Assembly (NCBI GenBank): GCA_011525295.1
Contig: WTGV01000014.1
Location: 32,616-66,080 of the forward strand
Direction: 5' to 3'
DNA from: Pseudomonadales bacterium
Lineage (GTDB): Bacteria; Pseudomonadota; Gammaproteobacteria; Pseudomonadales; Azotimanducaceae
Length of the DNA stretch: 33,465 nucleotides
A program made the position numbers and the translations under genes. The notes under the pieces are model-generated. The model had not been told where the DNA came from, did no database searches, and saw only the letters and a program-made list of their open reading frames with translations. Position 1 is the first letter of the stretch; each line of letters begins with the position of its first letter. This document shows, in pieces, positions 8,751 to 17,648 of this stretch.

Positions 8751-9722
8751 TCAGTCCCGGACTTGAAGCACGACTTTGCCAATCGTAGTGTTAGATGCAA
8801 TTAGTTCATGGGCCTGGTCAACGTCGCTAATGGAATACACACAATGTATAACTGGCTTTATGGACCCAGCGTCGATCAGCGGCCAAACTTTTCGTTCAAG
8901 TTCCGTCAAAATTTTTGCCTTCTTAGCAATCGTTCGAGCGCGTAGTGTAGATCCGATGATGCGCTGTCGCTTCACCATGAGTGGACGCAGTGGTACCGTT
9001 GCTGACCCTCCTCCCATTAGTCCAATAACAACCAACCTACCGTCGGTTGCGAGACAGCGCAAGTTGTCTTCAAGATAGGAACCGCCGACTGGATCCAAAA
9101 TTACATCAACTCCTCGCCCGTCGGTCCACTCTAAAACGCTGTCAGCAAAGTTGGTCTGTGTGCGAACACACCCATTCTCTGCACCGAGCGAAAGACAATA
9201 CTCTATTTTCTCTTCGGAGCTTGCGGTTACGTAACAGGTTTTCTTGAATACTCGACACAACTGAATCGCCGCGGTACCAACACCACTCGCACCTGCGTGG
9301 AGAAGTACACACTCCCCTGCTGATAACTTTGCTTCGAGGAACAGATTAAGGTATGCTGTCGCGAACACTTCCGGCAGCGCTGTCGCTTGAGAGAAATCCA
9401 ATCCGTGAGGAATTCGGACAGCCTGCGAGGCGGGTACGGCCACATATTCGGCATACCCGCCACCCGAAAGTAATGCGCAAACTCTGTTTCCCAGTTTGGA
9501 AGGCGGAACCCCTTCTCCAATTTCAGCGACGAAGCCAGCACACTCCAGACCAAGAATTTCACTTTCGCCTGGCGGGGGTGGGTATTTACCTGCTCGCTGG
9601 GACAGGTCCGCGCGGTTAACCGCGGTCGCATGCACTTCAATGAGCACTTCTCCCCGTCGCAGAGAAGGAACTGCCGTTTCTTCCCAACACAGAGTATCAT
9701 TCTCAATCTGTATCGCTTTCAC
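8751..9722 (-). CDS. Quinone oxidoreductase-like, zinc-independent MDR family (PIG3-type)
   Basis: NAD(P)H-dependent oxidoreductase of the medium-chain dehydrogenase/reductase superfamily, 323 residues. The N-terminal GroES-like domain has VNRADLSQRAGKYPPPPGES and GLECAGFVAEIGEG, close to the PIG3/quinone oxidoreductase group, which lacks catalytic zinc. The nucleotide-binding domain follows, with LLHAGASGVGTAAIQL (dinucleotide motif near residue 145) and GGSYLEDNLRCLATDGRLVVIG. The start is GTG at 9722 with AGAGAGGA five bases upstream. It is convergent with valS and divergent from hemH. The exact substrate cannot be read from the sequence; quinones or small enones are typical. Confidence 0.9.
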   Translation of the reverse strand: MKAIQIENDTLCWEETAVPSLRRGEVLIEVHATAVNRADLSQRAGKYPPPPGESEILGLECAGFVAEIGEGVPPSKLGNRVCALLSGGGYAEYVAVPASQAVRIPHGLDFSQATALPEVFATAYLNLFLEAKLSAGECVLLHAGASGVGTAAIQLCRVFKKTCYVTASSEEKIEYCLSLGAENGCVRTQTNFADSVLEWTDGRGVDVILDPVGGSYLEDNLRCLATDGRLVVIGLMGGGSATVPLRPLMVKRQRIIGSTLRARTIAKKAKILTELERKVWPLIDAGSIKPVIHCVYSISDVDQAHELIASNTTIGKVVLQVRD

Positions 9723-9801
9723 TTAATCCTCTCTAAATATTGCCTAAGCAAATCCTTCTAAAATTTTTTCTTCCTAAAGAAGCTTCCTTTCTTTGTACTT
9801 G

Positions 9802-10809
9802 ATGCAGTCTGTTGGCATAATCGTTGCGAATTTAGGTTCTCCAGCTTCGCCTGCTCGCAAAGATGTGGCGAAGTTTCTTGGTGACTTTCTGTCCGACCCT
9901 TACGTCGTCGACCTGCCGACGCCAATACGGCAATTTCTGGCAAGAGGAATTATCGCCATACCGAGAAGTAAACCCTCCTCCGAAGCTTATGCATCCATTT
10001 GGGATTCACCCGAAGGACCACTGCGACGGATCACCTCCGAAGTCGCCGAAACGATTCAGGAAAACACCGGAATACAAACTGTAGTTGGTATGCGTTACGG
10101 GCAACCATCCATCGATCATGCTCTTGATGAATTGAGCGATTGTCAAACGATTGTTCTTGCCATGCTATATCCACAACACGCAGACTCTACGCGCACAACC
10201 ACTATTCGCTATCTGCAAAAGGTTTGTAGTGATAAATCGATTCGTATAGTACCGGTGTATTACCAAGAAAAAGAATACCTAAAAGCACTAGTCAGATGTA
10301 CTAAAGAATCAATAGATGATGACATTGAACAGGTGGTGATCAGTTTTCATAGCTTACCGATTCGGCACATACTCAAAGCTGACCCTACAAAATCCCACTG
10401 TCTCAAATCCGCTGAGTGTTGTGATGTTGAATCGATTGCTCATGAGACATGCTATAAACATCAGTGTCAAATGACAGCAACGCATTTGGGCAATGCTCTT
10501 GGGCTACCCTATTCCATAGGCTATCAGTCCCGCTTAGGACGACTTCCTTGGTTAGAACCTTCAACTGTAGATGTCATTTCCCACATGGCAAAAAAAGGTG
10601 TGAAACGAATCGCTGTGACATGTCCGGCGTTTGTGGTCGATAACTTGGAAACCTTGGAGGAAATCGGCATACGAGCACGAGACATGTTTCTGAGCCTCGG
10701 AGGTGAGAAGTTGCAATTATTACCCTGTTTGAATACAGACACCAAATGGATTGAATTCTTCTCAAGATTCATCCTGCAACCACTAAAACCCAATGAATAC
10801 GACAAATGA
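9802..10809 (+). CDS. hemH: Ferrochelatase
   Basis: Last enzyme of protoheme synthesis; inserts Fe(II) into protoporphyrin IX. About 335 residues from ATG 9802. An in-frame TTG at 9793 would add three residues but the family begins just before VGIIVANLGSPASP, so ATG is preferred. Diagnostic motifs: GDFLSDPYVVDLP near the N-terminus, SFHSLPIRH with the metal-binding catalytic histidine, YQSRLGRLPWLEPSTVDVI, and CPAFVVDNLETLEEI, the usual C-terminal signature. Four cysteines between about residues 200 and 224 (CLKSAECCDVES, then CYKHQC) occupy the region between the histidine motif and YQSRLG. It is monocistronic as far as can be seen, divergent from the quinone oxidoreductase-like gene. Confidence 0.95.
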   Translation: MQSVGIIVANLGSPASPARKDVAKFLGDFLSDPYVVDLPTPIRQFLARGIIAIPRSKPSSEAYASIWDSPEGPLRRITSEVAETIQENTGIQTVVGMRYGQPSIDHALDELSDCQTIVLAMLYPQHADSTRTTTIRYLQKVCSDKSIRIVPVYYQEKEYLKALVRCTKESIDDDIEQVVISFHSLPIRHILKADPTKSHCLKSAECCDVESIAHETCYKHQCQMTATHLGNALGLPYSIGYQSRLGRLPWLEPSTVDVISHMAKKGVKRIAVTCPAFVVDNLETLEEIGIRARDMFLSLGGEKLQLLPCLNTDTKWIEFFSRFILQPLKPNEYDK

Positions 10810-10886
10810 GGTTTCAAGTTCAGAGCGTTCCGAATTGAAGTGCAGTATAGGAAGTAAAAATTTAATACGAATTCACAGTCTCAGGA

Positions 10887-10915
10887 TTGGCAGTGTAATT
10901 TTTAATATATATAAT
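10887..10915 (+). promoter_or_regulatory. Strong sigma70-type promoter upstream of the hicBA pair
   Basis: TTGGCA at 10887-10892 and a perfect TATAAT at 10910-10915 are separated by exactly 17 bases of AT-rich sequence. A second TATAAT follows at 10921-10926. The first toxin-antitoxin codon is about 155 bases further on, so the transcript would have a long leader. Confidence 0.65.
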
Positions 10916-11061
10916 TACAGTATAATCTTTAGGAAAGAGGCGGATGCATGGTGGTAATAGAGATGCTTGCGATTACAAACAGCTGTCGGAACACCGGTTT
11001 GACGCTTTTAAATCCTGACCGTAACATCCTCGACAATGCGTAAGCAGTCCTAAGGATCAGC
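10916..11061 (+). other. Long leader between promoter and hicB-like gene; two overlapping tiny ORFs
   Basis: About 145 bases of predicted transcribed leader. AGGAAAGAGG (10931-10940) could act as a ribosome site for either of two very short frames: 10944-11018 (24 residues, beginning MHGGNRDACD) or 10948-11043 (31 residues, beginning MVVIEMLAIT). Neither resembles a protein I know. The leader could hold a regulatory peptide or RNA structure, or nothing; this is a guess. Confidence 0.2.
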
Positions 11062-11078
11062 AAAGGAGGTACTTTTTA

Positions 11079-11375
11079 TTGACAAGCACTGAGAAAAGGG
11101 AGTTCAAAGTAGAGTTTGAGCGTTGCGCCGATGGAATCTACATCACCAAATTTTCTGATATTCCAGGACTAGTATTGGAAACTGAGTGTTTTGACGAACT
11201 CGTAGAAACCTTGCTCGCGATTGCTCCCGAACTCCTAGAAAGCAATCTGAAAATTTCGCCTGAAGAATTCGATAATGTGATTCTTCACGTTTATCTAACT
11301 TACGAGAATGCGGGGACAAGAAAGGGACCTCGAATCTTAGTCGAAAAAACTGATGAGCGTCTGGTTGCAGCATAG
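11079..11375 (+). CDS. hicB: HicB-like antitoxin, DUF1902 family
   Basis: Probable antitoxin of a HicBA-type toxin-antitoxin pair; it would bind and neutralise the RNase encoded directly downstream. 98 residues. The N-terminal half has the HicB/DUF1902 pattern: DGIYITKFSDIPGLVLETECFDEL (quoted here as two parts: a beta-strand with GIYI, then IPGLVLET and FDELVETL), followed by IAPELLESN. No helix-turn-helix or ribbon-helix-helix DNA-binding segment is obvious, which fits DUF1902 rather than full HicB. It starts with TTG at 11079 behind a very good Shine-Dalgarno, AAAGGAGGT at 11062-11070. The gene order (antitoxin first) is one of the two seen in hic loci. Confidence 0.8.
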   Translation: MTSTEKREFKVEFERCADGIYITKFSDIPGLVLETECFDELVETLLAIAPELLESNLKISPEEFDNVILHVYLTYENAGTRKGPRILVEKTDERLVAA

Positions 11376-11383
11376 TCTGCTTC

Positions 11384-11575
11384 ATGACCGATTTCGCCAG
11401 AACTGTAAAGAAAAAACTGAAAGTAGCAGGATACAAATGGGTACGTCAACGAGGTAGCCACGAAATTTGGAGCAATGAAGTAGGAAGAATAGTTTCGGTT
11501 CCTCACAAAATTCGGAAACGGCACACCGCAAATGAAATTCTCAAGCAAGCGGGATTACCGAAAATCAGCAGATAG
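11384..11575 (+). CDS. hicA: HicA mRNA interferase toxin
   Basis: Small double-stranded-RNA-binding-fold toxin that cleaves mRNA when not bound by its antitoxin. 63 residues, typical of HicA. RQRGSHEIW holds the conserved glycine-serine-histidine, with the histidine (about residue 27) as the catalytic residue. VSVPHKIRKRHTANEILKQAGL is the C-terminal family signature, spread over residues 38-60. ATG at 11384 lies 8 bases after the hicB-like stop, so the pair is an operon. The key residues are intact, so the toxin looks functional. Confidence 0.92.
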   Translation: MTDFARTVKKKLKVAGYKWVRQRGSHEIWSNEVGRIVSVPHKIRKRHTANEILKQAGLPKISR

Positions 11576-12045
11576 CCCAGTGTCATCGACCATAGCACTG
11601 TTCTTTCAGACTCTTTGCTAGTAATAACAGGATGCAAGAGTTGCTTAGATAGATTCTGCCGCCCTAGAGGTGTTTTCCAAGTGTCGTTTTATTACCTCTT
11701 TACGATCCGCAGACCGAGATGAAGAGTTTACTGCGTCAGATCACGCATTGTCGGGTGCCCTATAAAGTCCATTTAGCTTGAATCGTGGTTGGGTTGATAA
11801 GTGCTTAAATAATTGACTGAGATTTCAAAAGCACCGTGTTTTAGCACCTTTCCATCAGACTTACCCTCGTTCTAAGTCTTAAGATGAACACTTTCACCCG
11901 TTCGAATTCGTCGTATTGACAATCTGATTTTCAGCAGGGACAGGTTTTAGCTTTGGGAGTTCTTGACTTCAGTTGAACGTAGAATTAACTAAATAACCGA
12001 CGACAGTTTAAACATATTAGAATTTTGACCACAGGAGTGTTCTCA
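11576..12045 (+). other. Intergenic stretch without a convincing gene
   Basis: About 470 bases between hicA and the hydrolase-like gene. I see no frame with a start, ribosome site and recognisable product on either strand, no repeat of note and no clear transposon remnant. It presumably contains the hicA terminator and the promoter of the next gene; TTGACTTC near 11963 is a possible -35 element but no good -10 follows it. The AGGAG at 12033-12037 is the ribosome site of the next gene. Confidence 0.5.
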
Positions 12046-13254
12046 ATGACTACACTTAAAAACAGGAAATGTGCAATTATCTGGTCATTTTTGCTGACTA
12101 TATTGTTCGCTTCCAACATTCTGGCGGACTACGATACGACAACCGACATTCGCTTTCGCGAGCTCCCCGGTATCGAAGCTTCACAGCAGAGCTTGGATTA
12201 TTTCCGACCTCTTGCGGACGATGAAGAAGAAACAGCACCTTCAAACCTTCCAGTCATTCTTTATGTCCACGGTGGTCGCTGGATGACCGGAGATAAAGAC
12301 ATTGACCAATCCCTTATGGTCGATCTCTTCATAGACGAAGGTTTTGTTGTGGTGAGCACTAACTACCGTTTGAGTGAGGATGGTAAAAATCAGCATCCTG
12401 GACAAATTGAAGATGTTGCAGATGCTGTTGGCTGGATCAGCGATAACATTCGTTATCGTAGCGGGAACCCACGCGCAATTTATGTCGTTGGGTACGGTGC
12501 GGGGGCACATTTAGCAGCTTTACTCACTACTGATCATTCACGTTTAATGGATGCGGGTGTTCGTCCCGTCGATATAAAAGGCGTTGTCCTGCTGGAACCA
12601 CTTGCGCTCGATCTTGTTGGAGTTATGCAATCGTCCGATTTACGGAAGGGATTTCATGAAGCCGCATTTGGAGAAAATCTGGAAGTCTGGCAAGATGCGT
12701 CGCCATATTTTCATATTCGCGAAGATTTTCCGATAGTCCCTCACCTTATTGTCGCAGCGTGTCCTGTGGGATGGCCGTCAGCGGAACATCTAAAGCAGCT
12801 TAAAATCAATCGCTGGGCTGCGATTGAGCACTACGCCGACAAACTGCGAGAAAATAGTGTCAGAGTTGACTTGGTGAATGCGATGGAGTATCACAGTATT
12901 CGTTCCGTCGATCGAGACTTCGGTACGAGCGGAGACCAAACGACGCAAATTGTTTTAGACTTTATTAAAGAACTTGAGACCCATCGAGTCGAACGCGAAT
13001 CTGTACCAACAGAAGGTGTTCTTCACACTCTTAAGGTAGAGAGTGATGATCAGACTAAAGTGGCTGAGGAACTAGCAGACATTACTTTGGAACTGTGGAA
13101 CTTTGATCAGTCCCGAGCCCTAGATACGCCAATCACTCATGAAGAGTTTCCAGAAAATTTGAGCGAAGATTTCGTTTCTTGGGATACCAACGACGACGAA
13201 ACGCTCGATCGAACTGAAATCCGAGCTGCATTTGAAGCTCTTTTCAACGAATGA
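12046..13254 (+). CDS. Exported alpha/beta-hydrolase-fold protein lacking the nucleophile, with C-terminal EF-hand
   Basis: 402 residues from ATG 12046, chosen over a TTG at 12025 because AGGAGTG sits just upstream. Residues 1-27 form a signal peptide ending NILA, so the protein is periplasmic or secreted. The body resembles carboxylesterase/BD-FAE-like hydrolases: YVHGGRWMTGDK supplies the oxyanion-hole HGG at 75-77, NYRLSE follows, and VVGYGAGAHLAALL is the nucleophile elbow. However the elbow reads G-Y-G-A-G, with glycine 151 (codon GGT at 12496-12498) where active enzymes have serine. The strand that normally bears the acid reads VAACPVGWPSAE, with no obvious aspartate; a histidine remains in EYHSIRS. 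The last 23 residues begin an EF-hand loop, DTNDDETLDRTE (380-391). It is probably a non-catalytic binding protein. It is first of a co-directional series of exported proteins. Confidence 0.8.
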   Translation: MTTLKNRKCAIIWSFLLTILFASNILADYDTTTDIRFRELPGIEASQQSLDYFRPLADDEEETAPSNLPVILYVHGGRWMTGDKDIDQSLMVDLFIDEGFVVVSTNYRLSEDGKNQHPGQIEDVADAVGWISDNIRYRSGNPRAIYVVGYGAGAHLAALLTTDHSRLMDAGVRPVDIKGVVLLEPLALDLVGVMQSSDLRKGFHEAAFGENLEVWQDASPYFHIREDFPIVPHLIVAACPVGWPSAEHLKQLKINRWAAIEHYADKLRENSVRVDLVNAMEYHSIRSVDRDFGTSGDQTTQIVLDFIKELETHRVERESVPTEGVLHTLKVESDDQTKVAEELADITLELWNFDQSRALDTPITHEEFPENLSEDFVSWDTNDDETLDRTEIRAAFEALFNE

Positions 13255-13261
13255 CAGACCA

Positions 13262-13302
13262 TTGACGTTTTCAGTGTAGAGATTCAGTTTCAAAAACGTC
13301 AA
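13262..13302. terminator. Inverted repeat between hydrolase-like gene and the 1429-residue gene
   Basis: TTGACGTTTT at 13262-13271 pairs perfectly with AAAACGTCAA at 13293-13302, a 10-base-pair stem with a 21-base loop. No T-run follows, so it could be a transcript-stabilising hairpin, an attenuator or a protein-binding site rather than a simple terminator. Confidence 0.4.
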
Positions 13303-13345
13303 ATCGTAGCATAATAGCTAAATCGAAGATGCGAGAGGAGCTCTT

Positions 13346-16300
13346 ATGTCGCGACGACGACTTCGCCCGTTTATCACTGTTCTTTCGGTGGTGTTTTGGA
13401 TATCCCTAGCACACGCTGAAAACGACATCTATATACCAGAAAGCTTAGAACCTTGGGTCGACTGGGTTCTAGACGACAACCCTTTTTTTGCTTGTCCCGT
13501 TCGTGCTACAGACGGCGTACGTCTCAACTGCATCTGGGTCCGAGAAACCAACATTGACGTATCGCGTGGTCAAACTTTTGGCGCGAAATTCGAACTCAAA
13601 GTACATGCATTCGCAGAGTCTACACTACAACTTCCTTACAGTCAGTCCTTCAAACCACAAAACGTTAGACTGAATGGTCAAGAAATCGCTTTAGGTGGTG
13701 GAAATTCTGCCCCTGAAGTTCTTGTCCCTATCGGTTCAAATACCCTCGTTGGAGAATTAGTCTGGACAGAAGAGTCTGAACCTAGATTTCTAGAGATTTC
13801 GCGATCGGGGATTGTACGGCTATCAATCGATGGAGAACTGGTCGCACACCCTTCACTTCAGGGAGGTGGTAGCAGATTATGGTTTTCGAATGAAATCACT
13901 GATACACCGACAACGACTACAACACCCGACACTGAATTGGTTCGTGTCTTTCGACACTTCATCGACGATGTACCTCAGACACAAACTACCTACATTAGAG
14001 TCACGATAACTGGTAATCCAAGAACATTGGATTTTGGCAAAGTGATTTCTGACGAGTATGAAATTACCAATCTCTCTTCACGATGGCCCGCGATCCTGTC
14101 GAGCGACGGCAACTTGGTTGTTCAGGTGAGCCCAGGCTCAAACAACATTCAGATCAACGCGCGAGCCACCGATCAATTGAGTGAATTTCGATATGAAAAG
14201 ATTTCACCCTTCTGGCCAGATTTGGAATATTGGGGGATACAGCCGATGCACCACCTTCGAATTATTCGAATGGAAGGCGCGCGTCGTACGGATCTATCTC
14301 AGGTAAACGCACCGCGTCGAATGCAGCAATCGACTGGTTTTGTACTCACCGGAAATGACGAATTAAAGTTGATTGAAGAGCAAAGAGGAAGTGTACAACC
14401 GTACTCATCGATGTTTGACATTTCGCGCGATATCTGGTTGAACTTCAAAGGTGACTCTTACACAGTGGCGGACTCGATTCGTACTGATGTCGCATCAGCT
14501 CAACAAGTGGCTTCACGTATCCCATTGGGAGAGGTGCGAATCAACGGGAGCTCGCGCTTGATCGTATATGACGAATCTTCTGAAGATCGGTTGACCAGTA
14601 TATATCTCAAACCTGAGGACACTTTTTTGTCGTCAATTTCAAAGGTTTCCCGGTCCGAACCCTTACCTCCGAATACGTGGAGCGTCGAAGCCGAAAGTCT
14701 CAACGCCCGATTGCATCTCCCGCCAGGTTGGATGATGTTATGGTCTAACGGCATCGATGAAGTCGAAGGTTCGTGGTTTTCAAAATGGGGTATCTGGGAT
14801 GTATTCATAGCTTTGTTACTACTCTGCTTGGTATGGGGACTAGGCGGATGGAAATGGACAGCAGTTGTAGCAGGTACAGTACTCATCAGTTATCAATTGG
14901 ATAACGCACCAACCTTCGGCTGGGTCGTACTAGCAGGGCTGTGTTATGCGCTGAAAGCAATTAAACATGTGCGACTGAACCAGATCGTATCCGTGAGCTT
15001 CTGGGTTGTATTCTTCGTCGTGGGCGCGGCATGCGTCTTTCACGCGACAATCTCAATGCGGAATGCGATACACCCTCAGCTTGCAGCTGAGAGTCCTACG
15101 TTTGAAGAGAGCGTAGCTACCTCGTTGGCTCGTAGGTTTACTGCTGAAGAAATTGACCGAATGGGATTCTCAGATCTGAGCGATTTCTTCAGAAAATCGT
15201 CTGAACGTTTTAATTCCACACGTCCTCAGACTTCAACTTCATACGCTACGGGTGATGAGCTCATGGAAGAAGTTGTGACCACTGGCACATATTTACCAAC
15301 ATCCGATCCGACAGCCCGAATTTCGCAAACTCCCAATGTTGTTGCTACAGGCTCACGAGCGTTTTTGGGATCGAACAACTTGGGAGAATCGTTAGCATTG
15401 TCGGCCGTAGAACCAAGAGAGTATGATCCGACGTTGCCAATTGCGATCCAAACAGGTCCTGGTAGACCCAATTGGCGATGGCAGACAGTTACGCTAAATT
15501 GGGATGGTCCGGTGGCGCAAGATCAAAAAATGAATCTTGTTTTAATGGGTCCTTGGTTTACCCGGTTACTCTATCTACTTTCAGCTTTTACGACACTGCT
15601 TGTACTCGCTTATTTCCTATACCTTAGAGTTCCTGGTATTAAAAATTGCGTCAAGAATGTTCTACCGGGTACATCAGGTGTTGCTTCACTAGTTTTTCTA
15701 GCAATGCTGTTCAACCCACAGGAAGTTCAAGCTGATATACCAGACGCAGATCTATTGAAGGAGTTGGAAAGTCGCTTACTGGCACTCCCTGATTGTTTAA
15801 ACGAGTGTGCATACCTTGAAGAGGCTACAGTGACTGTGTCAGATGGCGTACTTACGATAGGAATGCAGATTCACGCAGAGGATCGTGTTGCTATTCCACT
15901 ACCCAGTGAAAACAGTACTTGGAATCTGATTGACCTGCGCCAAGGTACGAACCAGCTACCACTTCTGCGAGAACGATCAAGACTCTACACTCTGCTCGAC
16001 GAAGGCGTGCACGACATAGTCTTGACCGCCAACGTAACAGGTCTCGACCAATTTGACGTTGCATTCGAGCTCATTCCAGGACACTTGGCCATTGACGCAC
16101 CAAATTGGCGAATCGAAGGGCTTATTCGAGGTCAGGTAGATGACCGAAAGCTTACGTTCTATCGCGGGCACTCCGAAGAGCAAGTCGTCGGCACTACCGA
16201 CACCACAACGAACTTCGCACCTCTAGAAATAACACCTTATGTGTCAGTGCTACGTCAGATAGTTTTGTCGTATGAACCCACAATCATCACGCGTGTAGCT

Positions 16301-17635
16301 AGAGTCGCGCCTTATTCGAACGAGTTCACTGTGCGTATTCCGCTGCTTCCGAATGAACAGGTAACCACTGCGGACATGTCGGTCGAAGACGAGCACATGG
16401 TAGTCAATCTGAAAGCGAATCAAGGATCGATAACTTGGGAGAGCAAATTACTCGTAGACTCCACGATCACTCTGTCCGCGCCGTCGATTGCTGAAAGAAC
16501 CGAACGTTGGTCCATTGTCGGATCAGACTTTTGGAGTTATGACTTTGAAGGTATTGTCCCGATTGACGAAGGCGACAATCATACGATGTTTGTGCCATTA
16601 TCCAATGAAGTATTGCAAGTCGATGTTCAGCAAACGCAGCCCGTACCCGGAAATTCCATGACGATCAGTAGCGTGAATGCGTTTCACGAAGTTGATTCCC
16701 AGTCCACCACTACAGACTTAGAGTTGACGATTCTCGCCTCGCAACCAGGGGACATAGAAGTAACTCTACCCGACGACGCGAACATTGAGAGTCTGATGTT
16801 CGCAGGAGAATTTCTGTCGCTACCTAGCAACAACGTAGTGCTATTACCAGTTCAACCAGGAAATCACCTATACACTTTGAACTGGACGACCGATCGAGGC
16901 ATATCCGTTGCCTACAGTCCACCTTCTGCGTCGTTCAGTCAACCAGCGGTTAACACAAGTACGGATGTTCAACTTCCGGAAAATCGTTGGATACTGTGGT
17001 TATCTGGATCATCGCATGGCACTACCGTGGCATTTTGGTCGGTCTTAGTCGGCGTAGTCCTTGCGGCGGTAGTCATATCCAAAATCCCTAGTTTCGCGTT
17101 ATCGACTCGAGACGCAGTCATTCTTGCTGCAGGAGCTTCTTTAGTCGATCTAAAAATGCTCGTGTACGTGGGTGTTTGGTTCTTGGCAATTTGGCTCAAA
17201 TCTCGCACTAAAGAAGAAATCACTCGACCATGGCTATACCGATTGGGACAGTTGGTACTAACAGGTGTCACACTTCTCGTTTTGTACGTCCTCGTAAGCA
17301 CGATTGTGGCTGCGTTAACTAATGATCCGAACATGTACATCGTGGGTGCAAGTTACTTCACCGATTGGTTTACTTGGTTCTCGGATGAAACAACTGGTGA
17401 CGTACCGTCGCCGTGGATATTGTCCGTCCCAATGTGGGTCTATCTTGTACTAATTCTCGCTTGGGTGATGTGGTTAGTTTTCACGTTATTACAGTGGATG
17501 CGAGCTTGGTGGGAATCCCTTAAGACTCCTGTACTTTGGGTACCGATTAACTTTAAGGGATTACTCTCTAGATCGAGAATCAGTCGCCAGAAACAAGCTC
17601 CTAATGCTGAAATGACAACTGAGTCCGATCAATAG
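13346..17635 (+). CDS. Large multi-pass inner-membrane/periplasmic protein of unknown function
   Basis: 1429 residues; I do not recognise a named family. A signal peptide ends at about residue 24 (SLAHA). Residues 25 to about 480 look like periplasmic beta-rich domains. Four hydrophobic segments follow (about 484-570: DVFIALLLLCLVWGLGG, then three more), then a soluble stretch with the motif EEVVTTGT at 641-648, and two segments at about 737-790. A second large periplasmic region starts at about 795 (ADIPDADLLKELESRLLALP) and runs to about 1220, and at least four C-terminal segments follow. Each half therefore has a beta-rich exported part plus membrane helices. Both exported parts open similarly (an acidic Ile-Pro motif, then a cysteine near CPV or DCLNEC). 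ATG 13346 has GAGAGGAG upstream. A scaffold or transport role in the envelope is inference. Confidence 0.75.
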   Translation: MSRRRLRPFITVLSVVFWISLAHAENDIYIPESLEPWVDWVLDDNPFFACPVRATDGVRLNCIWVRETNIDVSRGQTFGAKFELKVHAFAESTLQLPYSQSFKPQNVRLNGQEIALGGGNSAPEVLVPIGSNTLVGELVWTEESEPRFLEISRSGIVRLSIDGELVAHPSLQGGGSRLWFSNEITDTPTTTTTPDTELVRVFRHFIDDVPQTQTTYIRVTITGNPRTLDFGKVISDEYEITNLSSRWPAILSSDGNLVVQVSPGSNNIQINARATDQLSEFRYEKISPFWPDLEYWGIQPMHHLRIIRMEGARRTDLSQVNAPRRMQQSTGFVLTGNDELKLIEEQRGSVQPYSSMFDISRDIWLNFKGDSYTVADSIRTDVASAQQVASRIPLGEVRINGSSRLIVYDESSEDRLTSIYLKPEDTFLSSISKVSRSEPLPPNTWSVEAESLNARLHLPPGWMMLWSNGIDEVEGSWFSKWGIWDVFIALLLLCLVWGLGGWKWTAVVAGTVLISYQLDNAPTFGWVVLAGLCYALKAIKHVRLNQIVSVSFWVVFFVVGAACVFHATISMRNAIHPQLAAESPTFEESVATSLARRFTAEEIDRMGFSDLSDFFRKSSERFNSTRPQTSTSYATGDELMEEVVTTGTYLPTSDPTARISQTPNVVATGSRAFLGSNNLGESLALSAVEPREYDPTLPIAIQTGPGRPNWRWQTVTLNWDGPVAQDQKMNLVLMGPWFTRLLYLLSAFTTLLVLAYFLYLRVPGIKNCVKNVLPGTSGVASLVFLAMLFNPQEVQADIPDADLLKELESRLLALPDCLNECAYLEEATVTVSDGVLTIGMQIHAEDRVAIPLPSENSTWNLIDLRQGTNQLPLLRERSRLYTLLDEGVHDIVLTANVTGLDQFDVAFELIPGHLAIDAPNWRIEGLIRGQVDDRKLTFYRGHSEEQVVGTTDTTTNFAPLEITPYVSVLRQIVLSYEPTIITRVARVAPYSNEFTVRIPLLPNEQVTTADMSVEDEHMVVNLKANQGSITWESKLLVDSTITLSAPSIAERTERWSIVGSDFWSYDFEGIVPIDEGDNHTMFVPLSNEVLQVDVQQTQPVPGNSMTISSVNAFHEVDSQSTTTDLELTILASQPGDIEVTLPDDANIESLMFAGEFLSLPSNNVVLLPVQPGNHLYTLNWTTDRGISVAYSPPSASFSQPAVNTSTDVQLPENRWILWLSGSSHGTTVAFWSVLVGVVLAAVVISKIPSFALSTRDAVILAAGASLVDLKMLVYVGVWFLAIWLKSRTKEEITRPWLYRLGQLVLTGVTLLVLYVLVSTIVAALTNDPNMYIVGASYFTDWFTWFSDETTGDVPSPWILSVPMWVYLVLILAWVMWLVFTLLQWMRAWWESLKTPVLWVPINFKGLLSRSRISRQKQAPNAEMTTESDQ

Positions 17636-17648
17636 TGAGGAAGAAGCA

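Noticed and set aside
9227..9706. 159-residue minus-strand frame
   Set aside because: A shadow of the quinone oxidoreductase-like gene, whose own frame carries the domain motifs.
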